From assembly GCF_035083965.1 (NCBI RefSeq), contig NC_089738.1:13046734-13110733 (forward strand): 64,000 nucleotides of DNA, written 5' to 3'. This DNA is from Branchiostoma lanceolatum. Taxonomy: Eukaryota; Chordata; Leptocardii; Amphioxiformes; Branchiostomatidae. Both the position numbers and the translations under genes were made by a program. Each line of letters begins with the position of its first letter. Within the stretch, counting starts at the first letter, position 1. This document shows, piece by piece, positions 45,465 to 56,260 of this stretch. A model generated the notes under the pieces. The model searched no databases. It saw only the letters and a list, made by a program, of their open reading frames with translations, and was not told where the DNA came from.

Positions 45465-47816
45465 ATGGGTGTTCTCGGGACCGTGACATGGCTGACCGCC
45501 GCCAGTGCCCTGGGCGCCGCGGTTTTTGCAGCGTACGTGAACTCGTCTCTACCTCCTGACGTCGCAGAACCACGCAAGGTCTTCATCTTCAAGGGACTTG
45601 AGCGAATACGTCACTTTATTGTAAGTTTATATTTCAACATCATTCGCTTGTTCAGACCCTTGTACTGGTGTATTGTGGAACATAGGGCAGCAGATTTCCT
45701 TGCTGTTTCAGTAGCATGGTATGAGGCTGGAGGCCTGCCCGCCTTAGCCCGGGGCCTCCCCACCCCACTTTGCCCCTGACGTGGTCATCTTAGGGGGGAG
45801 GGGGGGGGGGTGCTAAGTTGAAGTATATATTTCAGGGAGGGCTTGCTCGCCCTTTAACGTGCTCTAGGCACCTCCTCGAACACGCATTTTACGTCCCCGC
45901 CGAAAGACGGGTGTAGCCGCAACCGAGATGTCATTGATCCGGAGTCTCCCAGTTAACAACTAATTTAACCCATGAGCTCAACTATGAGGCTCCTACAGTG
46001 TGGATAGATGGACTGCAATTCTAGTTGCGTTAGCAACTTTCTAAAGTGGTTATTGTTAGTCACAGAGGACAAAATAAAGTGTATGCAAGCAAAATTAAAG
46101 TCGTCGTATTCTCACGCACTTTGCTCAGACAATACCGTCTAAATCAATGATTACAGGAGCTATTCCGGTGTGATACCCTGCATGAATTGTCACAGGCATG
46201 GATATACGAGGAGATGGGGTTTGGCATAATGAGATCCCTGCCACTGCAACGGGTGTCACATCCTGACCTGAAAGTTACGGACGCGTCCTTCGATGGCGTC
46301 CGGGTTCGAGTCTACCAACCAAAAGCTCAGAAAACGGCGAAAGGGGGCAAGATGGCTGGTCTACTGTGGTTCCATGGAGGGGGATGGATCATTGGCTCAA
46401 TCGGTACGTTTGGGACATATTTTTCTTGTGTCACACGGCACCATGTATCGTATTTGTAAATCACATTCGTCTAAAAGTTTCGTTTGAGGCTGTTAAAAGA
46501 TTGAGTACGTATCAACTATTGTATTGTAATTTCTGAATTAAAATCAAGGACAGTAACTTACGAATCCGCCAAAAAAGGCTTTCTGTAAGCAAAGCATAAT
46601 AAATTCATATTCCTTTTTCTTTTCAGATTCATGCGACGCTCTTGTCGGACGCATCGCAAACCAGACGGGCGCTGCTGTGGTGTCAGTTGAGTAAGTATCG
46701 ATGATTAGTATGATATAGATATAACATATTAGTACATAGTATATTGCTGACTCCTTTCCACTTGTCCTCTTTCTTTTATTTGCCGTAAATGATTTCACAA
46801 CCAATAACAAAACCTGCCAATATTTTTGCCCGGGTAATCCTTCTGTTTGTACTTCGGGATATTTGTGGTGAGTACAACTCGCCGTATGATTTATGATGAC
46901 ATTTGGTCTGTGGGAAGGTCTTTAATAGGATGACGAAGGTCAGACTTAAGTTTGGGCCTCTAACGACTACCCTAGGTACTGCAGCAAAACTTCCAGTTTT
47001 TCTATCTTTCCTCCTGGACATGCTATGATCTTTTTTTGTTTCAGATATCGGCTGGCCCCTGAACATAAGTTCCCAATTCCGTTTGAAGACTGTCTTACGG
47101 CTACCCAACATTTCCTCCAACACGCCAGTGAGTACGGAGTCGACTCAACAAGAATCGGTGTGGCGGGAGACAGCGCAGGGGGCAACCTGGCTGCCGCGGT
47201 CGCTCTGAGGCTGAATAAGGACGACAAAAAGAAGTTCCCGCCCTTAAAACTCCAAGCCCTCGTATATCCCTCTCTCCAAACGTTCGACTTTCAGACCCCG
47301 TCGTACGTCAGAGGACGCAGTTTCTTCGTTACCCTCCCTTCTGAGGTGACGATTGGACTATGGCTAAGATATCTCAACAACAACATGTCCCTGGTCGACA
47401 CATTCTCTAACAACGGTCACACGGCTGCGCTGAAGAACTCACGCTTTGCCTCTTACGTTGACCGACACTTTCTCGACGAATCCGTGCCAAGATCGACGCC
47501 TGATGAAGACGTCAGCATAGATCTACCAGACGACATTAAGGACATCCTGAATCCCTACTTTTCTCCACTGATGGCAGAAGACGCCGACTTGTCCGGACTG
47601 CCGAACACCTACGTCACTGTTTGTGGGAAGGACGTACTGAGGGATGACGGGATCATGTACGCCAAGAGGCTGGAAATGGCGGGAGTTCAGGTCCAACTGG
47701 TGCGCTACCCGTCAGGCTTCCACGGGATCTTGACCTTCGCATCGGAACCGTTTTACTTTAAGGTCGGAAAACAGATGGAACAGGACTTGACAACGTTCTT
47801 ACGTGATCATCTGTAA
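45465..47816 (+). CDS. Arylacetamide deacetylase-like hydrolase, cluster gene 1 (399 aa)
   Basis: Four exons, 45465-45620, 46196-46403, 46627-46690 and 47045-47816, with consistent GT/AG sites and phases (0, 1, 2). Encodes 399 residues, the usual length for the AADAC/NCEH1 branch of the hormone-sensitive-lipase alpha/beta hydrolases. Residues ~5-25 are a hydrophobic signal anchor, followed by the family motif SLPPDVAEP, which suggests an ER membrane protein with a lumenal catalytic domain. Catalytic features: oxyanion motif HGGGW at 112-116, nucleophile in GDSAGG (Ser186), acid Asp339 in DVLRDDG, and His369 in SGFHG. Family members hydrolyse arylacetamides, xenobiotic esters and lipid esters; the substrate here is unknown. 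The gene lies head-to-tail with two relatives and shares a ~4.3 kb duplicated unit with gene 2. It resembles both AADAC and NCEH1, so no one-to-one symbol is given. Confidence 0.93.
45655..45995 (-). mobile_element. tRNA-derived SINE, copy in intron 1 of hydrolase gene 1
   Basis: Plus-strand sequence runs GGCAGCAGATTTCCTTGCTG ... CCCTTTAACGTGCTC ... ACCTCCTCGAACACG ... CGGAGTCTCCCAGTTAAC. It is homologous to 49985-50185 and 62845-63060, where the tRNA-like head is better kept. Confidence 0.55.
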
Positions 47817-47995
47817 TGTTGATATTGTCGATTTGTTGTAGAGATAAATATCACGCTTGATGTTTGCAGTTACCAAACTTGTTTTTTCTTTAGAAAATAA
47901 TGTATGATCATAGTCCTAATTCATCAAATAGACATTGTTCATCACATTGTACATGTGACACGAGATACGTTTGGGAATAGAAAAAAACCTGTTGG

Positions 47996-48184
47996 TTTGT
48001 TTGTGTGTCATACCATTTAGCCATATTAAGCATCACTTAAGCTATCTACATACCTAAAACTATGATGATTCGTCAACCCCTCTTGAGTGCCATGCCAAAA
48101 AGCCGCTCGGGGGCCCAAACCTGCACCACTTATTTTGTGCCCCAAAAGCTATCTACCACTCAAAACTCACGACCATGGCATGTT
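47996..48184. other. Junction sequence between the two duplication units
   Basis: About 190 bp with no partner elsewhere in the window that I noticed. It contains AGCCGCTCGGGGGCCC and no coding signal. Likely holds the duplication breakpoint. Confidence 0.4.
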
Positions 48185-49754
48185 TTAAAAAGTTACAAAA
48201 CTCTGTGTGTGTAGCTGTAGAGGTCTCCATCGTGGTATTGTTTCTACCAGGCTGCACACTTGCACCTATTAAGCTTACATCATCCTATCCCGCTTAGTTA
48301 TAAACAAATCAAATGTTACGTTTGTGACCCCATTCTTCACACTGCAGCAGCGACACCTAGCTGCAGTGCGATATAGAACCAGCTTGCATTACCAATAGGA
48401 AGGTGACAGACGCTATAAGACGGTTGTCGAAACATCGGCTAACGTCTAATTCTATGGCTGCATAGGGTATATAGACATTTTTATCCAAATATTGTTCATC
48501 ATGTAATGACATGTTACTACTTTTGTTATTTTGTAACTTGTAAGGTCAGTTTGGCTTTTGTGCTGGTATCTTGTTTTGAGAGATAGGAAATGCCATGGAT
48601 GCAGCATTTATAGATTTCTAGTTCTGTAGGCTAGACAATTTTGGACATTTTTATGCCCTATTGTGTCTGTTTGTGTCCTTGCAATTAGTCATGGGACACG
48701 AGTTTGCAATAAGTAAATAGATGAATAAATGAAATTGCAGTCATTGATCAGTATTACATTTATAGCAAAATAGGTCCTCATTAGCATTTTTTTATCCATC
48801 AACATTCCTCTCTTCGTCAGTTACAAACTTCACATGTTTGAATCATAGAGCACTGTATGATATTGCTTTCATTATTCACGGGAAGTAGATTCTGGTTTGC
48901 ATGATTGGCATTCAATTATACCCAGCATCACTTAGCCTATTTTCCTATGAAAAATCATAATGATTCGTCAACCGCACCTTGAGCTATATCATTTTCTCAT
49001 TCATTATGCATGTTAGGTCTTCATTTACATATTTGATACCGATCAATATTTCTCTCAGTTATATATGTAACATGTTTGAAAGTCCTATCATGAAATGCAG
49101 AGAACGTATAAACTTTCCTCATCAATTATGAAAATTAGATAATGATTTGCATAATAAGTATCAAATCATGCAGTTCACAGTAACTCCGCCTAGAGACGCG
49201 ACTAAGTGATTAGTCAATTGTCCGGAGATTTTAGGTCTCTTTGTTCACACGGTATTTTTTGTTTGCTTGAGGGCTGGGTCCACAACGCACGGCTGCTTTG
49301 CAAGGCACATGTGTAAGTTATAACACGGTTGTTTCACCGTGCTAAATATGGTAAAAACTGCGGAATTTTACTCGTTAGTAATGTTAGATAATGCGAATAA
49401 CCGGCAGGCCGTCAAGTTTTGCGCATATAAATCAAATATTGTTTCATTAACTAAAGAACTAGCTAGTCGACCTGTTTTTTGACCCAGTTGCACGGGGAGC
49501 CTGACAGGTGAATATGTGGTCAAAGTCCATTCCAGTCATCAGCAGAATCATTGTATAACGATTTTATAAGGCAGGATCAGTTATTATACATCATAATACA
49601 TGTATCTTTATAAAGCAGTTATTACTACACCGAAAGGTAACATTATGTGAGGCATTAGTTTTGTTTCGTTGTACTTTTTTCCACGCTGCCAATCTTTGAT
49701 TTAACAGTTTGAGGATCTTATGTCACCTGTTTGTGTTAACAGATTAAGGACAGT

Positions 49755-52533
49755 ATGGGATTTGTCGGGACTGTGACATGGCTGACCGCCGCCTGTGCCC
49801 TGGGCGCCGCGGTTTTTGCAGCTTACTTGTACTCGTCTCTACCTCCTGACGTCACAGAACCACGCAAAGCCATCATCATCAAGGGACTTGTGCGAACGCG
49901 TCACTTTATTGTAAGTCAATATTTCAACATCATTCGCTCGTTAAGACCGTCGTATGTATAGTGACGCATAACTTTAATAGCAATGTATATTTTTTCTTGG
50001 AGGGCTTGCTAGCCGTTCCCCTTTAACATGCACGAAGAATCTCCTCGAACACGGAACCCCCTTTTACGTCCCTTCCGGAAGAAGGGTGCACCTCAACCAG
50101 GCTGTCCTGCCCAATATTAAATCGGGGTCTTCCAGTTACCAGCTAATTGGAGGCTGCTATCAGCTGAGCTACGCGGACTTCTATTTCATATTTGGTCCTG
50201 TGTTGGAGGAGAGCCGCTCCTCTAGCACGTAAAAGAACCCATAACACTTATCGAAAAGATAAGGGGTCCTTCCCGGTGTGAGCGGATCAAACCTATATGC
50301 CCCAGACATGCATTTTGTTTCTTCAGTACAAACCTGGTGTGTCGCGCCATGAGGTTTACCGGGTATGCAATACAAACAAATACAGTGTATACAAGTCAGT
50401 ATGTTCTCAGGCACTCATTTGCTCAGACAATACCTTTTTAACAATCACAGTAACTATTCTGGTGTGATACCCTGAATTGTTACAGGAGTGGATGTTGGAG
50501 GCGATGGGGTTTAATGCACTTGCCATAACGAGATCGCTGTCGCCGTCACGGGTGTCACATCCTAACCTGGAAGTTAAGGACGCGTCCTTCGATGGCGTCT
50601 GGGTTCGAGTCTACAAACCACCAGCTCAAAAAACGGCGAAAGGAGGCAAGATGGCTGGTCTACTTTGGTTCCATGGAGGAGGCTGGATCATTGGCTCAAT
50701 TGGTAGGTTTGGGAAATATTTTGAAGTCAACATAACTCAAGAACCCCTAAATGGATTATGGTGATATTTTTTATGTGGTTAGGTGCTGGTACGACGAAGG
50801 TCAAGGTCAATTTTGGAGCCACTGGTATATGACCTTGGTACTGTAGCAGAACTTCCAATTTGCATTGCAGGGGCGTTTTTGTTAAAATCTTTGAAGGAGG
50901 ATAACTGAACAAAGGAACATCAGATTTCCGTAATATTCGATATGCAGGTGGCTTAGACAAAAATTTACATAATTTTGTAAGATGTAAATTATGCAGCTTG
51001 GGACTTGATTTGCATAAGTAATGAGGAAATTCTATAATCCCGGTGTTTTGTGCAATATGACTCATGTACATGAATCACATATAGTTTATGACATGTGGAA
51101 CATGACAAATACTTATTATGCGAATAAATCCCTGATTTGCATAATTAATGTAAATGTACTATAATTAATCAAAGTGGTAAATTATTGGACTATCCATATT
51201 GCGACATGTGTAAGTAAGTTAAATCATAGATTATGTGAATGTCGATGTAATTTGCTTTCTATGTGCAAACATAATAAATCTATATTGGTTTCTTTTCAGA
51301 TTCATGCGACGCTCAGGTCGGACGCATCGCAAACCAGACGGGCGCTGTAATGGTGTCAGTTGAGTAAGTATCACGATAATTTTCATGATATGAATATAAG
51401 ATATGAATATATAGGATATTGTTGACACCTTTCCACTTGTCCTCTTTTCTACGTGCCGTGAATAGTTTCAGAACAAAAATTAATACCTGCCAATGTTTTG
51501 CCGGGATAATCCTTCTGCTACTTAGGCCTTACCAGTGCACTTTCCATTTGTCGACGTCTATTATCAAGTCCTTGTCAATGCCTGTGAAATCTAAGAACAG
51601 CCGAATGAATTGTGATGACATTTGGTCTGTGGGAAGGTCTTATGATGACGAAGGTGAGGGGCAAGGTTGGGCCTCCTGTCGACTATCCTAAGTACTGCAG
51701 CAGAACTTCCAGTTTTTCCTATCTTTTCCCCTAAACATGCTGTGGTCTCTTTTTGTTTCAGATATCGGCTGGCCCCTGAACACAACTTCCCAATTCCGTT
51801 TGAAGACTGTCTTACGGCTACCCAACATTTCCTCCAACACGCCAGTGAGTACGGAGTCGACCCGACAAGAATCGGTGTGGCGGGAGACAGCGCAGGGGGC
51901 AACCTGGCTGCCGCAGTCGCTCTGAGGCTGAATAAGGACGACAAAAAGAAGTTCCCGCCCTTAAAACTCCAAGCCCTCGTATATCCCTCTCTCCAAGCGT
52001 TCGACTTTCAGACTCCCTCGTACGTTAGAGGACGCAGTTTCTTCGTTGTCCTCCCCTCTGACGCGATCATTGAACACTGGATAATGTACCTCAACGACAA
52101 CATGTCCCTGGTCGACACATTTTCAAACAACGGCCACACGGCTGCGCTGAAGAACTCACGCTTTGCCTCTTACGTTGACCGACACTTTCTCGACGAATCC
52201 GTACCAAGATCGACGCCTGATGAAGACGTCAGCATAGATCTACCAGAGGACATTAAGGACATCCTGAATCCTTACTTTTCTCCACTGATGGCAGAAGACG
52301 CCGACTTGTCCGGACTGCCGAACACCTACGTCACTGTTTGTGGGACGGACGTACTGAGGGATGACGGGATCATGTACGCCAAGAGGCTGGAAATGGCGGG
52401 AGTTCAGGTCCAACTGGTGCGCTACCCGTCAGGCTTCCACGCCATTATGAGCTTGGCATCGAAACCGTTTTATTTTGAGGTCGGAAAACAGATGGAACAG
52501 GACTTCGCAACGTTCATACGTGATCATCTGTGA
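49755..52533 (+). CDS. Arylacetamide deacetylase-like hydrolase, cluster gene 2 (402 aa)
   Basis: Exons 49755-49910, 50486-50702, 51300-51363 and 51762-52533 match gene 1 in number, size and phase; exon 2 is 9 nt longer (EWMLEAMGFNALAITRSLS). The product is 402 residues: a signal-anchor N-terminus (MGFVGTVTWLTAACALGAAV), HGGGW, GDSAGG, DVLRDDG and SGFHA. The residue after the catalytic His is Ala rather than the Gly of genes 1 and 3. Upstream and intronic sequence is recognisably the same as gene 1, including a SINE in intron 1. The copies therefore arose by tandem DNA duplication, not retroposition. Differences concentrate in a cap-region segment (FFVVLPSDAIIEHWIMYLND) and after the catalytic His, which may alter substrate choice. 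Likely an ER-anchored esterase with intact catalytic residues. Confidence 0.93.
49985..50185 (-). mobile_element. tRNA-derived SINE, copy in intron 1 of hydrolase gene 2
   Basis: On the minus strand it starts GTCCGCGTAGCTCAGCTGAT, which reads like a tRNA 5' half with an A box. The rest matches the copy in gene 1 intron 1 at the corresponding place, so insertion preceded the tandem duplication. Confidence 0.65.
50190..50350. mobile_element. Second SINE-like dispersed repeat, copy in intron 1 of hydrolase gene 2
   Basis: Core words GCACGTAAAAGAACCCATAA, GGGGTCCTTCCCGGTGTGAG and CTGGTGTG recur at 32450-32590 and 53690-53840, and in part at 23170-23320. This copy is absent from gene 1, so it inserted after the duplication or was lost there. 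Confidence 0.5.
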
Positions 52534-53524
52534 TGTTAACGTTGTTGTTGACGGTTTATGACAATCTCATCGCGCCAGAGAGTGAGGGATCGAGAGTTCG
52601 AGAAAGAGAGAGAGAGAGAGAGAGGGAGAATGAGGGAGAGAGAGTTGTCTATGTCAATCACATCCATTGGAGATTTAGAGATAAACTTCACGCTTAATTT
52701 GTGCAGTTACCAAATTTAAACTAGGAGTTTAGAGAAAATACTGTATGAGTACCTTCCCACCGTTCACCAAAGGACATTGTTTGCATTGTGACACGAGATA
52801 CGATTGGGAATAGAAAATTGTTTGTTTGTTTGTTTGTTTGTCTGTCGTTATCTGCTCATTTCTTTGCACACATTTCTTTAAACTGGACACAAGTTCACTA
52901 AATGCGTGATTTCCTCTGGTTACCTGCAATACGCGGAAGCACTACAAGACGGCGTTGCTAACATGACCTAGTGTTCGTCGACCCTTAACCTGCGTCGGCA
53001 CAGTTCATCAGTTTCCTAACAAGCTGAGCTGCAACCTTGTCGGTAAGAACGTTGTGCAGCCTAAATGTTGTCTTGTAGCAATAGTTCTACTTAATAAGCT
53101 TGATTTAGACACAGGGCATAGCAACTGCCGCCAAGGACTTGTAGGACATGTAGTGAACTGGCTGGCGACTTTCCTGCGGATTGACTTCCGGGTTTGGTTT
53201 CTTACTCAAAGCTTGGGCTTGAGATGGAAATATTTGGTTCATCTTGACTCGCCTAATCATACCAATCGTCAACGTCTGTTCATTCTTTTAAATTCCCTAC
53301 CACTGAATCTGAGTCTGGTTATATTTCTATGGCATTAAAATGCTCTTGTGAACAGCAAAACAAGGCACCGTATAGGTGTATCCATGCGACTTTAGTCTTG
53401 TTGTAGGTAAATTTCATAGGTAAGATTTCAGAGTAGCGAGTGTAGGAGCCCCGGTAGTAATCGTATGGCACCCAGGCTAAGTTTAATGCGTTGTTATACC
53501 AAGTTGTGAAGATTTTAAAAAGGT
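52534..53524. other. Intergenic sequence between hydrolase genes 2 and 3
   Basis: Holds the end of the duplicated unit (to about 52845), a GA-rich tract near 52594-52640, a (TTTG)n stretch near 52817-52842, then unassigned sequence with no coding signal. Confidence 0.4.
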
Positions 53525-53600
53525 GGTGTTGTGGTAAGGGTTGTGTTGACTTAACTAAAGTCTGAAGATTCAGGGTTCGAATCCCTGGCATCCCCAGTCT
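53525..53600 (+). mobile_element. tRNA-like SINE head upstream of hydrolase gene 3
   Basis: Contains an A-box-like TGGTAAGGGTTG and a B box GGTTCGAATCC with proper spacing, but the acceptor-stem halves do not pair well. Read as a tRNA-derived retroposon, not a functional tRNA gene. Confidence 0.5.
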
Positions 53601-53689
53601 TGTGACCTTGGGAAATGTACTTAACACCTATTTCCTCACTCAACTAAGGTGAAATTAGATCCTAGCTTCGGTTAGAGACGGTTGTTTAT

Positions 53690-53840
53690 TTGTTTGTTTA
53701 TTTTCTTGTCCTCTCGGATGGGAAGTAACGCCAGAGGTCGCGTGTTTGATGAGAGCCACACCTCGAGCACGTTAAAGAACCCATCACACTGATCAGAATT
53801 GAAATAGAGTAGGGGTCTCTCTGGTGTGAATGGTTGAAGT
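53690..53840. mobile_element. Second SINE-like dispersed repeat, copy upstream of hydrolase gene 3
   Basis: Contains GAGCACGTTAAAGAACCCAT, CACACTGATCAGAA and GGGGTCTCTCTGGTGTGAAT, matching the copies at 50190 and 32450. It ends about 150 bp before the start codon. Confidence 0.5.
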
Positions 53841-53988
53841 CTTGTAGTCAACCTTTAAAAAAATGATGGTCATCTGTTATGTCCATCGTTCATCAAATGT
53901 TTTGAATTCTAAATAGATGTATAAATAGATTTTATCTTTCAGTGATCACGGTAACATAGCTGACCGACAGGTGCCATAGCTGACCGAC

Positions 53989-56260
53989 ATGATGGGTGCC
54001 TGTAAAACCGTGACCTTGCTGACGGCTGTGACCGCTGCGGTTCTGGCCGTGTACGTGTACACGTCACTACCCCCTGACGTCACGGAACCCGGCAAGGTGG
54101 TCATGTTCAAGGCGGTCTTCGTGACTTTCAGCCTCATTGTAAGTCGGCTTGAATAATGTTTCAGACTTTGCACTTCGTTTTCCGTTTAAAGTTTGTTTTT
54201 ACTGACAATGTAATGCCCAGCATTATGCCCGTGTTACAGAATCAGCAACAACAAAACCACTTTGACCGCTAAGATTCAGTGGCTATTGCTCACTTAAAAG
54301 TTTTATACAGTCGAACCTGGTCGCATCAACCACTCAAGAGACTGAGGAAAAGTGTCTAGGAAAGGTGGTTGCTGAGGATGAGTGGTCGCTGGGCGAGGTG
54401 CCGCTATCTTGGTTGTTCAGTGGGGTATACATGCATGGAGACTGAGAAAATGGTTGCTGGTTGGGTAAAACAGGTGGTTGCTTAGCAGAGGGTCTTTATT
54501 ATGTAAAATTGGACGGGACCGTTTTAATGTGCCATGCCTTGTGATTGGAGGCGGTTGGCTGCGCCAGGTGGTTGACCCGTCAGGTTTGACTGTATAAAAA
54601 ACAAACACGTAAACACTGGCCTGGTCCCTACATCTGCTTGGAGACTAATGTCCAATTTGACTTGTGCCCGTACAGGGAAGTGTTTACGAGAAGATGGGCT
54701 TCGGCGAGAGGGCAGACTTCTTCCGCAAGATCGGCCTCAAACCCGCATTCCTGGTCTCAGATTCGAACCTGGAGGTTACCGACTCGTCCTTCAGCGGCGT
54801 CCAAGTTCGGATCTACAGACCACAACTCCAGGAGGGGGCGGGGGGACGCAAGATGACGGGCCTGGTGTACTTTCATGGAGGAGGATGGGTCCTCAGCTCT
54901 GTCTGTACGTTTTGGGAGAACGCTATCTACATCATCAGTTTGTGTGTAATATACAATATTAATAGAGCCGCCATTGCATATTTGCCTAGCCCTTCAGCAT
55001 GCTAAGGTAGCCGTTTGGCAGCAAATTTGTATTGGTAACGGGGTTAGGCAGCAGGGAGAAGGTGGGACATCCCAATGCTGGGTGGGCCATATCAATATGG
55101 CATCTGGCACATTACCAACCATACGATAATTTGCAAAGCAGATTATAAGGAAACGTATCATAATTCCTTTCAGATGCCTACGACCTACTCGTGGGGCGCA
55201 TTGCACAGGGAACAGGAGCTGTGGTCGTGTCAGTGGAGTAAGTTTCGATTATAACTTTATTTTCAGAATTTGTTATTCTATTTTATTTCAAACATAACGT
55301 TACATAGCGGTGCTATATTCAAGCACTTAGCTCATATCAGTGGCACAAGTGGACATAAGACAAAATTGCTTCGAATCCTATACATTTGAGATGTGTTTTT
55401 TTCATATTCAAGTTTGTCTTCGACCAGTACAAGATTACAGCTGTATTTGCTACTTATATGTAACGTTACTGCCTATTTCCAGATATCGAAAAGCCCCTGA
55501 ACACAAGTTCCCCATTCCGTTTGAAGACTGTCTTACGGCTACCCAACATTTCCTCCAACACGCCAGTGAGTACGGAGTCGACCCGACAAGAATCGGTGTG
55601 GCGGGAGACAGTTCAGGAGGCAACCTGGCTGCCGCGGTCGCTCTGAGGCTGAAAAAGGACGACAAAAAGAAGTTCCCGCCCCTAAAACTCCAAGCGCTAA
55701 TCTACCCCGCTCTCCAAGCGTTCGACTTTCAGACACCCTCGTGGGCCAGGGGGCACAGTGTGTACGTAAACCTCCCTGCTAATCTGATGATTGGGTTCTG
55801 GATAAAATACCTCAACAACAACATGTCCCTGGTCGACACATTCTCAAACAACGGCCACACGGCTGCGCTGAAGAAGTCGCGCTTTGCCTCTTTCGTTGAC
55901 CGACACTTTCTCGACGAATCCGTGCCAAGATCGACGCCTGATGAAGACGCCAGCATAGATCTACAAGACGACATTAAGGACATCCTGAATCCCTACTTAT
56001 CTCCGTTGATGGCAGAAGACGCCGACTTGTCCGGACTGCCGAACACCTACGTCACTGTTTGTGGGACGGACGTACTGAGGGATGACGGGATCATGTACGC
56101 CAAGAGGCTGGAAATGGCGGGAGTTCAGGTCCAACTGGTGCGCTACCCGTCAGGCTTCCACGGGATCATGTCCATGGACTTGGCTTTAAAACATTTTGAA
56201 TTTGAGATCGGAAAACAGATGCTACATGACTTGGTAACATATGTTCGAAAGCTGCTCTAA
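53989..56260 (+). CDS. Arylacetamide deacetylase-like hydrolase, cluster gene 3 (about 405 aa)
   Basis: Exons 53989-54138, 54676-54904, 55174-55237 and 55483-56260, with GT/AG sites and the same phases as the other two genes. Two consecutive ATGs (53989 and 53992) are in frame; the second gives the MG start seen in the paralogues and 405 residues. The signal anchor is MGACKTVTLLTAVTAAVLAV. Motifs are HGGGW, GDSSGG (Ser for Ala after the nucleophile), DVLRDDG and SGFHG. Exons 1-3 are clearly diverged from genes 1 and 2 and the upstream sequence is unrelated. Much of exon 4 is nearly identical at the DNA level to gene 1, while the cap segment (HSVYVNLPANLMIGFWIKYL) and the C-terminus (MSMDLALKHFEFEIGKQMLH) are distinct. 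Introns 1 and 2 each carry a MITE. Predicted ER-anchored, catalytically intact esterase. Confidence 0.92.
54308..54592. mobile_element. TA-flanked MITE with CAGTC termini in intron 1 of hydrolase gene 3
   Basis: The left terminus CAGTCGAACCTG and right terminus CAGGTTTGACTG are inverted with one mismatch, flanked by TATA on both sides. The interior repeats the word GGTGGTTGCT and relatives. A mariner-like non-autonomous element is inferred. Relatives are at 21535-21720, 29057-29232, 30815-30992 and 16409-16500. Confidence 0.65.
54991..55062. mobile_element. Third copy of the 72-bp piggyBac-like MITE
   Basis: Runs from CCTTCAGCATGCTAAGGTAG to GGCAGCAGGGAGAAGG, sharing TTTGTATTGGTAACGGGGTT; same 72-bp length as the copy at 7160. 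The flanking TTAA is no longer visible. It lies in intron 2 of hydrolase gene 3. Confidence 0.65.

Larger units (their letters stand above)
43885..47995. repeat. Segmental tandem duplication unit 1 (hydrolase gene 1 and its upstream region)
   Basis: Homologous over its whole length to 48185-52845. The block starting TTACAAAACTCTGTGTGTGT at 43890 recurs at 48191, and both ATGs keep the offset (45465 and 49755). The ~1.5 kb upstream block includes CACTGCAGCAGCGACACCTA and GTTGTCGAAACATCGGCTAA, nearly identical in the two units, so the duplication is fairly recent. Confidence 0.85.
48185..52845. repeat. Segmental tandem duplication unit 2 (hydrolase gene 2 and its upstream region)
   Basis: Second copy of the unit at 43885-47995. 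Homology continues through all exons, parts of the introns and about 300 bp of 3' flank (GACACGAGATACG, GGGAATAGAAAA). The 3' flank has gained a GA-rich tract at 52594-52640 and the second intron has gained extra repeat sequence. Confidence 0.85.

Noticed and set aside
53525-53600. Apparent tRNA gene with good B box
   Set aside because: The acceptor-stem ends do not pair and the anticodon arm is poor; read as a tRNA-derived SINE head.
55340-55482. Upstream part of the open frame leading into exon 4 of hydrolase gene 3
   Set aside because: This is intron 3. Exon 3 ends at a GTAAGT donor and joins in phase to the acceptor at 55481-55482, matching genes 1 and 2.
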